Source: Ichthyophonus hoferi
Lineage: Eukaryota; Opisthokonta; Ichthyosporea; Ichthyophonida; Ichthyophonidae
Direction: 5' to 3'
Assembly: GCA_002751075.1 (NCBI GenBank)
Contig: NAOQ01000139.1
Coordinates: 129,253 to 141,620, forward strand
Length of the DNA: 12,368 nt
The position numbers and the translations under genes are program-made. This document shows, piece by piece, positions 8,101 through 12,368 of the stretch (within the stretch, counting starts at the first letter, position 1; each line of letters begins with the position of its first letter). The notes beneath the pieces were generated by a model. That model saw nothing but the letters and a program-made list of their open reading frames with translations. It had not been told where the DNA came from and did not search any database.

Positions 8101-9661
8101 AAGATCAAATGATCCAATGCGTGGGTTGAGTTCACGGCCCATCCAGAAATCATAAAAAGCGTTGCCTAGTAATAAAAAGAGAAAATGCCAATCATAAGCA
8201 TATATATGTGATTGACCTATTAATAGTTGCTATTGACCAATAATACCTTATTCAATGTGTGCAAGTGTCGTTTACTATGTTATATACTCTCTGATTGCTC
8301 GCCAGATCCACCAAATACTACAGTTAATTAGACGTATGCTAAAGCATTCAAGTTGTAGTAGTATTAAATCGTACGCATAAAAATAAAAAAGTCAATAATA
8401 TAATTCTATAGTGCCAATATATATATACCTATACATATATAAACAAGGTTTTAGTGAAAAATAATATTGGCCTACGTTATATCCTATCATTCCATCCCCT
8501 ACTTTCCCTGCTCCTATCTACCAATCATATCCATCACTATATTCATCCTATCATAGCCAATAAAGTTCCTCCATAACATTCCACGTAATACACCTGCATA
8601 TATGATTGGTGGAAATGGGAATGACCAACCAAACATCATCAGTTACCAAGGTTACGTCATTATTTTCTCCCACCTCACAATAGATTAAAATAAAATAAAG
8701 TGAAATAAAATAAAATAAATTTAAATTTTAAAATTTTACATTAAAAGTCGTTAACCACTTACCCGAATTTCCATTGGCGGACAGCTGTCTGTCTCCAATA
8801 AAGGAGGCAACGTAGAGAGCGGTAGATAGAATGTATGAGAAAACAATGGCAGTTAGAATAATGCTTATATATAGATCATATAGGTGAGAGAGGTTGATGA
8901 TATCAGCCCAATGAGCAGCACACACTCCGAGAATGCTGAGAGTGAAAGCGAACAAACCTAGTTGAGGAAAAAGATAGAATTAGTGTGGGAAGAGAAACAT
9001 AAAGTATAAATAGGGTGTGGTTATGTGTCTGCAAGTAAGTAATAATACTTTACAAGGAGCTAGAACCTATGTCATTAAGTACCCAGTACCCCCTCCACAA
9101 CGCATATATATATGTAGTTAGATGGATAGATCCATATATATGGAAGCAGTATCTAGTAAATTCTAGCAATTTTTAGCCACCATTAGAAATATGTTTAACA
9201 AATACGACTGAAAATGTGTATACAACTATTAAAAAATGGTACATATTAAAAATACACCCGCCCATCCAATGTCGCTCCTCTTCCTATCTCTCTCCCTCCC
9301 TCACCTCCTTATCCCACACTAAACATTACAACCTACCATTCTGTTTATATTTCAATCGTTCCCCGTTACTTAGCTTAACACCTTCTATCCACTCCCCGGG
9401 AAGGGCCACATAGAGTGTCGCCTGGAACAGTAGCCAACCGAAAAATATATATGCACCACGAATATCAAACACATCAAAAGGATTTAAAATTTGGCCAAAG
9501 TTAGGTGGAAGACTAAAGGGACGTAGTTCTAAACAACCGGTGGCATTGCAACTAAAATAAAGGAAGATAATAACTAGCGGGAGTATGAAGCACAGAAGAA
9601 ATGTCCCTATGGGTCCGAAGAATTCATATTCAAATTTCTTGGTTTCTACTTTGGTCCCCAT
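5001..9661 (-). CDS. TM7SF2: Delta(14)-sterol reductase (TM7SF2/ERG24/LBR family), complete seven-exon gene
   Basis: Exons 9661-9337, 8957-8763, 8165-7942, 7370-7272, 6363-6213, 5738-5616 and 5161-5001 join to 425 residues, close to the known length of TM7SF2. Family role: an NADPH-dependent multi-pass enzyme of the ER or inner nuclear membrane that reduces the C14=C15 double bond left by CYP51 demethylation. Seen: family signature 1 at 174-189 ([16 protein letters not shown]), [15 protein letters not shown] at about 257-271, [29 protein letters not shown], and signature 2 at 390-406 ([17 protein letters not shown]). Asn357 and Arg393 match human LBR Asn547 and Arg583, residues needed for reductase activity. 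The [22 protein letters not shown] stretch favours a delta-14 over a delta-7 reductase. There is no Tudor or nucleoplasmic domain, so this is a stand-alone reductase, not a lamin B receptor. All six introns are GT-AG with matching phases. No defect is seen. Confidence 0.96.
5616..5738 (-). CDS. TM7SF2: TM7SF2 exon 6 (residues 332-373)
   Basis: The acceptor CAG at 5741-5739 is the end of a CCAATCAG motif. It encodes [19 protein letters not shown] and [21 protein letters not shown], including Asn357 of the RHxNY motif. The donor is GTAAGT at 5615-5610, leaving one base of Gly373. Confidence 0.95.
6113..6137. repeat. (AAT)n trinucleotide repeat in TM7SF2 intron 5
   Basis: About eight uninterrupted AAT/TAA triplets. 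A run of eight G (6187-6194) lies just beyond it, next to the exon 5 donor. Confidence 0.95.
6213..6363 (-). CDS. TM7SF2: TM7SF2 exon 5 (residues 282-332)
   Basis: The acceptor is CAG at 6366-6364, preceded on the sense strand by a long CT-rich tract (GA repeat on the plus strand, about 6365-6430). It encodes [11 protein letters not shown], a membrane helix, and [20 protein letters not shown]. The donor is GTATGT at 6212-6207, leaving one base of Asp332. A CCAATCA heptamer (6287-6293) lies inside the coding sequence. Confidence 0.94.
6364..7271 (-). other. TM7SF2 intron 4 (908 bp, the longest)
   Basis: It contains a polyadenine/GAAA tract at 6871-6897 and a GA-rich tract next to the exon 5 acceptor; on the sense strand both are pyrimidine-rich. 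Otherwise it is TATA/ATAC-rich. The open frame at 6712-6918 (minus) is U-rich intron and is not called. No nested gene is seen. Confidence 0.85.
7272..7370 (-). CDS. TM7SF2: TM7SF2 exon 4 (residues 249-281)
   Basis: The acceptor is CAG at 7373-7371. The exon reads [20 protein letters not shown] and then [13 protein letters not shown], the family's GFGFML...DLVWVP block. The donor is GTACCA at 7271-7266, a weaker site than the others but fixed by homology. Both ends are phase 0. Confidence 0.94.
7441..7605. repeat. Degenerate CATAC/TATCA pentamer array in TM7SF2 intron 3
   Basis: The plus strand is a run of five-base units of the form TACCA, TATCA and TACTA. Its best-preserved core is TACCA repeated four times (7511-7530); the flanks are decayed. 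A related TGATA pentamer run follows at 7691-7717 in the same intron. It explains the absence of other sequence content here. Confidence 0.85.
7942..8165 (-). CDS. TM7SF2: TM7SF2 exon 3 (residues 174-248, signature 1)
   Basis: The acceptor is TAG at 8168-8166. It encodes [15 protein letters not shown], the ELRPG motif and two membrane segments, ending [10 protein letters not shown]. The donor is GTGTGT at 7941-7936 in phase 0. Reading on past the donor gives CLYEGEVVK and a stop, which the family does not contain. Confidence 0.95.
8685..8740. repeat. A-rich TAAAA pentamer run and AT palindrome in TM7SF2 intron 2
   Basis: TAAAA/AAATA units run to about 8718, followed by the self-complementary AAATTTTAAAATTTTA tract just before the exon 2 donor. 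A very similar AAAATTTTAAAATTTTAAA tract occurs at about 10912-10927. Confidence 0.8.
8763..8957 (-). CDS. TM7SF2: TM7SF2 exon 2 (residues 109-174)
   Basis: The acceptor is TAG at 8960-8958 after a pyrimidine run; the exon begins with GT completing Gly109, then [16 protein letters not shown]. It encodes two membrane segments and the loop [13 protein letters not shown]. The donor is GTAAGT at 8762-8757, leaving one base of Gly174. Confidence 0.95.
9337..9661 (-). CDS. TM7SF2: TM7SF2 exon 1 (residues 1-108 plus one base)
   Basis: The ATG at 9661-9659 opens [19 protein letters not shown], which matches the FEFGG-type start of the family's reductase domain. Membrane segments are at about 18-37 and 70-88. 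The exon ends GERLKYKQN plus the first base of Gly109; the donor is GTAGGT at 9336-9331. The downstream extension of this frame is intron. Confidence 0.95.
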
Positions 9662-9973
9662 TTTACCAATCTAGGGTTTGGTGGGTGTTAGAATACATGA
9701 CTTTCTGGTCATTATGATATGTTATATTATCTTAAGCTCCAACCAACCAACTTTATAGACTCCCTTTTCCTGAAAATTAGATTTGGATATAAACTCTCAG
9801 GTTTATTTTTATACCATATCTCATTATTTCTTTTTGTACTTAAATATTCCTTTTTAGCAACATCAACATAACAGCTTTCATAACTATAATACTACTTCCA
9901 AACAAGGAATAACTTTATTCTATACAAATACATTGGTAAACATAAGCACAGTAAGTGCAAGGAAGATATATCA
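9662..9973 (-). promoter_or_regulatory. Compact spacer: putative TM7SF2 promoter and upstream gene's 3' end
   Basis: Only 312 bp separate the stop of the upstream minus-strand open frame from the TM7SF2 ATG. Seen on the minus strand, in transcription order: AATAAA at 9919-9914 (55 bp after the upstream stop), then CTATAAAG at 9758-9751 about 90 bp before the ATG, next to a TTGG triplet repeat, then ATTGG at 9670-9666 almost on the ATG. The AATAAA fits a poly(A) signal and CTATAAAG fits a TATA box; both roles are inferred from position. Confidence 0.45.
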
Positions 9974-10277
9974 TTATACAAACAGATTTGTACAAAGACT
10001 TAATAGCGCATAATCAGGGGCATATAAAATTGTAAAGTTCCACAAACCATCTACTAAAACATAGAAGCACGCAAAGAACAGATTTACTACACACCCAAAT
10101 ATGCCTGTGTACAAAACATGGTCAAAAAATAACACAACAGGAACACGGTAAATCCAAATTCCTAAATAAAAATATACTCCGGCATCTATATACCGTTGGG
10201 CAATATTGATCCGTATGATATTGTATAAGAGGTGGATAGTAACGGTAAAACCTATAACAGTCACATAATAGCCTAAC
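9974..10277 (-). CDS. Terminal exon of an unrecognised multi-pass membrane protein
   Basis: After a TAG acceptor at 10280-10278 the minus strand reads 100 codons to TAA at 9976-9974, with about three to four hydrophobic segments (for example GYYVTVIGFTVTIHLLYNII and GIFGCVVNLFFACFYVLVDG) separated by short polar turns such as RINIAQRYIDAG. The arrangement faintly recalls the rolling-stone/AIG1 class of small membrane proteins (YRVPVVLFF...G...F..FY...DG...), but I cannot assign a family. The in-frame GTG at 10264 is not a likely start. One possible 5' exon is 10356-10319 (ATG, MFLRFSRTIFYL) across a 41-bp intron with a weak GTTGTG donor; phases match and give 113 residues. Another is the open frame at 10693-10562. 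An AATAAA lies 55 bp past the stop. Confidence 0.55.
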
Positions 10278-10318
10278 CTACTTTATAGTCAATAATAATA
10301 AAATCAATGTAACACAAC

Positions 10319-10356
10319 CATAAATAAAAGATGGTGCGACTGAATCTCAAAAACAT
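10319..10356 (-). CDS. Possible first exon of the membrane-protein gene
   Basis: The ATG at 10356-10354 opens MFLRFSRTIFYL and ends with two bases of a Trp codon; the downstream exon at 10277 supplies the third. The donor GTTGTG is non-ideal and the intron would be only 41 bp. Four CCAAT/ATTGG pentamers lie within the 165 bp upstream, which favours a start here over a start further upstream. Confidence 0.3.
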
Positions 10357-10371
10357 CAGATGCCTATATAG

Positions 10372-10517
10372 CCAATGGAATAGCTTATAATTTATGTATT
10401 CATCTTATCATTGACTTTAAACCAATAAAAATGAAGATCTACTCTTATATAAGATAGTTTTGAAAGATTGCAGATGCCTTTATTTTAATTGGCTATTTTC
10501 TGAATTATTACCATTGG
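10372..10517. promoter_or_regulatory. Cluster of four CCAAT-box pentamers
   Basis: CCAAT occurs at 10372-10376 and 10422-10426, and its inverse ATTGG at 10488-10492 and 10513-10517. Known: NF-Y binds CCAAT in either orientation and clusters mark many animal promoters. Inferred: this may be the promoter of the minus-strand membrane-protein gene, or a shared one. Confidence 0.4.
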
Positions 10518-10561
10518 CTTATATTTATTGCCAGTATATAAACTATATAAGTTACAACGGT

Positions 10562-10693
10562 TTATCTGTAGAGAAATGCCCAACGCAAGTGTAAAAAAGA
10601 TGGATATTTAAACCACAGTTCACCGTTGTAGTAGGAAATGGTTAACCAAACAATACCGGTAATGTAGACTCTTAGGAACAACTTTGAAGACAT
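10562..10693 (-). CDS. Possible first exon or short ORF, membrane-like
   Basis: A 43-codon frame with an ATG at 10693-10691 starts MSSKLFLRVYITGIVWLTIS and continues with YYNGELWFKYPSFLHLRWAF before TAA at 10564-10562. One hydrophobic segment is followed by an aromatic-rich polar part, which would suit the N-terminus of the membrane protein encoded at 10277-9974. A phase-compatible link is possible through donor GTGAAC (after codon Asn23) to an acceptor TATAG just inside the downstream exon, but no strong donor sits at the end of the frame. The ATG lies in the loop of the perfect hairpin 10674-10713. An ATTGG-containing TGATTGG is about 85 bp upstream. Confidence 0.33.
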   Translation of the reverse strand: MSSKLFLRVYITGIVWLTISYYNGELWFKYPSFLHLRWAFLYR

Positions 10694-10713
10694 AAGTCTT
10701 CAAAGTTGTTCCT
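10674..10713. repeat. Perfect 18-bp inverted repeat with a 4-base loop
   Basis: The left arm AGGAACAACTTTGAAGAC (10674-10691) is the exact reverse complement of the right arm (10696-10713); the loop is ATAA. In minus-strand RNA the loop reads UUAU and the AUG of the frame at 10693 begins in it. Confidence 0.95.
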
Positions 10714-11190
10714 TATTTAATGCGTTATCTGTATCGAAATATTGATGTCATGGGCTTCAATAACAATATTCACCAATCATAAACCCAAATAAATGTATCA
10801 TAACTTTTAAGCGTCTCTCTTCCAATACATGAATGGAAATAAGAAGTTGTTTCTAGGAGTCCGAGTCTATGGAGCTGTGACGGAGTGGCTCGTTATTTAT
10901 TTTTTAAGGAAAATTTTAAAATTTTAAACTTCAATAATACAAGTGCAAATAAGGCAAATAAGGAATATTGTATTGTAATATACCGTCGTAGAATTTATTT
11001 TTTGGTGGAAATATACTCATATGTGAAGGATATATTATTTTTTAGTATTTAATTTTGGCTGACTTTCCAACAGTGGACCGAGAAGGTTAGAGAATAATAT
11101 TAAAACCAAATAACGTATAAAGGAACATAATCTTACTTTATATTATTATTTAGATATATTTAAGCTATGGTTATTTAGGCCATGTTCAAT
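10714..11190. other. A+T-rich stretch without a recognised gene
   Basis: It holds a CCAATCA heptamer at 10773-10779, a plus-strand CCAAT at about 10823, and the AAAATTTTAAAATTTTAAA tract at about 10912. No exon can be supported on either strand. Confidence 0.6.
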
Positions 11191-11420
11191 ATTTTCTGTG
11201 GAAGCACTACGAAGTGTATTCCTGCCTGTTACATATAGCGTGGAAAGATTTCCCCTGCACCTCCCACCCTAGTGGGATATCAATACCACAAATCAAAGGT
11301 CCCTCCACATGTTAGGTGTAAATCTGCCTAGTCTGTGGTAGGGTAGGGTGCCTTCGTTCAATATGAGCTCTACCGCACGGTCAAGCTTATCTAGGTCCGG
11401 TATGTTATATACTAGGCTTT
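11190..11420. other. Unassigned GC-richer block with opposed open frames
   Basis: This is the only sizeable non-repetitive, near-balanced-composition stretch in the right third that is not an assigned exon. On the minus strand a frame after CTAG (about 11412) reads YNIPDLDKLDRAVELILNEG and ends TPNMWRDL at a TGA; the same frame reopens further down. On the plus strand a frame from about 11209 reads VFLPVTYSVERF. Neither has clear splice sites at both ends. It may be an exon of an unknown gene or a decayed element. Confidence 0.3.
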
Positions 11421-12160
11421 ACTCTCTAAATTATAGTATATGATCTTTAATTAGATGAAAAAGGTAATCCAACATTCAACTCTGTTCCAAATATGCTCAA
11501 AATGATTCTTTATTTCTTTTCCCCCTACTATATGAATATACATACCTGTATAAATGTTCTTATTAATAGACGGAATTTTTTTTTTAACTCTCTTAATTGG
11601 GGAAGCAGCATTTTTTGTAACACATACCGTTATAAAGACATGGCATACATAATTATATTCACTTACACTCACAACCTTAGCACGTAGGCACTGGTATATA
11701 CTTTATTTGTGGACAAAAACCACTATATATATATGTGTGTGCACGTATGTGTAGTATGCATGTTTTTTCTTCTGGGTCCAGGGAGAAAATGTACTTGTGA
11801 GTGTATGTATATATGATTGTAAAGGTTATTAGTAAAGAAAAAGAAAGAAGGCAGCAGAGTTTGTTGTGTAGCTTGGTCTGTGGTTAAGGGTAGTGAGATT
11901 TTGGGGAAATAGAAAATAGACTGCAATGTATTCAGAGAAGGAGAGGAGAGAGACACAGACAGGAAGTGTATTAGGCATAGGATCGATAGCCTATCTACAG
12001 TTATAGCAATGAATGAAATACATGAGCACACATATATATGTATAGGTATATAGTATTATATTCGTAGATTGTACAGATTATCATGTAGTGGCAAAGAAAG
12101 GTAATGAAAGAGTGTGTATGAGTTGCGTATACCATTCCATAAACGGGCACTAATCGTGAC
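11421..12160. other. A+T-rich and purine-rich stretch without a recognised gene
   Basis: From about 11830 to 11975 the plus strand is strongly purine-rich (AAAGAAAAAGAAAGAAGG and AGGAGAGGAGAGAGA). This produces a Pro/Ser/Leu-rich minus-strand open frame (12031-11723) that is not called. ATAT/GTGT microsatellite lies near 11725-11750. The overlapping open frames at 11451-11687 on both strands have no conserved features. Confidence 0.6.
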
Positions 12161-12240
12161 TTATAACCAATCCTAATTGTTCTGTTATATTACACCAAGT
12201 TATTGGCGCTAAATCATGGTGTCTTCCTGTATATATAGAG
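12161..12240 (+). promoter_or_regulatory. Possible plus-strand promoter
   Basis: CCAAT at about 12168, ATTGG at about 12201 and TATATATAG at about 12231 lie in a row, followed by a third ATTGG (12275-12279). The spacing suits a CCAAT/TATA promoter driving a gene that leaves the window to the right. It is based on short motifs only and competes with the exon reading of the next feature. Confidence 0.3.
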
Positions 12241-12330
12241 GAGGACCCCTCTGAGAAAGATATACCAAAATCTGATTGGCCGCTGAAGGAGTTTCGTCAA
12301 AATCTCGTCTCCATCCTTAACGACCCACAG
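12240..12330 (+). CDS. Possible 5' exon (coding or UTR) of a gene leaving the window
   Basis: The plus strand is open through EDPSEKDIPKSDWPLKEFR and QNLVSILNDPQ up to a good donor CAG|GTTAGT at 12331, followed by a CT-rich run to the window end. The translation is varied and protein-like and the stretch is less A+T-rich than its surroundings. The left limit is unsure: TATATAG at about 12238 could be an acceptor or a TATA box. No Met opens this frame nearby, so if it is a first exon it would be untranslated. The family is not recognised. Confidence 0.35.
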
Positions 12331-12368
12331 GTTAGTCTGCTCTCTCTCATCATCTCCCTCTCTCATCC

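Noticed and set aside
5001-9661. Assignment of the sterol reductase as DHCR7 (delta-7 reductase)
   Set aside because: The [22 protein letters not shown] block and the C-terminus follow the TM7SF2/LBR/ERG24 branch; DHCR7 differs in these places.
11360-11400. Minus-strand GGTAGAGC resembling a tRNA D-arm, suggesting a SINE head
   Set aside because: No B box follows at the right distance and no cloverleaf forms.
11723-12031. 102-codon minus-strand frame rich in Ser, Leu and Pro
   Set aside because: It is the complement of a purine-rich, low-complexity stretch and has no conserved feature or exon boundary.
1-12368. CRISPR arrays, bacterial operons, rRNA or tRNA genes, LTR-type or other virus-like elements
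   Set aside because: No spaced direct repeats, no reverse transcriptase, integrase or capsid-like frame, no paired long terminal repeats and no structural RNA signature were found by eye.

Overview
The window is eukaryotic nuclear DNA: about two-thirds A+T, full of microsatellites, with spliced genes that use GT-AG introns. Two genes are certain from protein homology, and both have animal-type family members. The A+T bias, short gaps between genes and moderate introns (about 380 to 910 bp) suggest an invertebrate or early-branching metazoan, but the sequence alone does not name the species.

Left part (1-1786): the 5' half of a minus-strand gene for a mitochondrial FtsJ-type rRNA 2'-O-methyltransferase (MRM2/FTSJ2). 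Exon 1 (1786-1608) encodes a presequence-like N-terminus. Exon 2 (1043-905) carries the RSRSAFKL catalytic-lysine motif. Exon 3 (227-155) carries the SAM-binding LDCG motif. The rest of the gene lies beyond position 1. Intron 2 contains a trinucleotide repeat of about 270 bp.

Middle left (1787-5000): no gene is recognised with confidence. Three minus-strand stretches (about 2424-2640, 2716-2873 and 3328-3561) look like terminal exons with AATAAA signals downstream, but each could be a chance open frame in A+T-rich DNA.

Centre (5001-9661): a complete seven-exon minus-strand gene for a 425-residue delta(14)-sterol reductase (TM7SF2/ERG24/LBR C-terminal family). Every exon junction was resolved with consistent phases.

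Right part (9662-12368): a 312-bp spacer holds a TATA-like box for the reductase and a poly(A) signal for the next gene upstream. That gene is an unrecognised multi-pass membrane protein (terminal exon 10277-9974). Beyond it lie a cluster of CCAAT boxes, a perfect 18-bp hairpin at 10674-10713 that places an ATG in its loop, an unassigned GC-richer block (about 11190-11420), and a possible plus-strand exon with a CAG|GTTAGT donor at the right edge.

The recognised genes all lie on the minus strand. They do not form a pathway: one acts in mitochondrial ribosome maturation and the other in sterol synthesis in the ER or nuclear envelope. No mobile element, CRISPR array, tRNA or rRNA gene could be supported. 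The most unusual signals are a strong excess of the heptamer CCAATCA/TGATTGG (14 copies by eye) and the start-codon hairpin.
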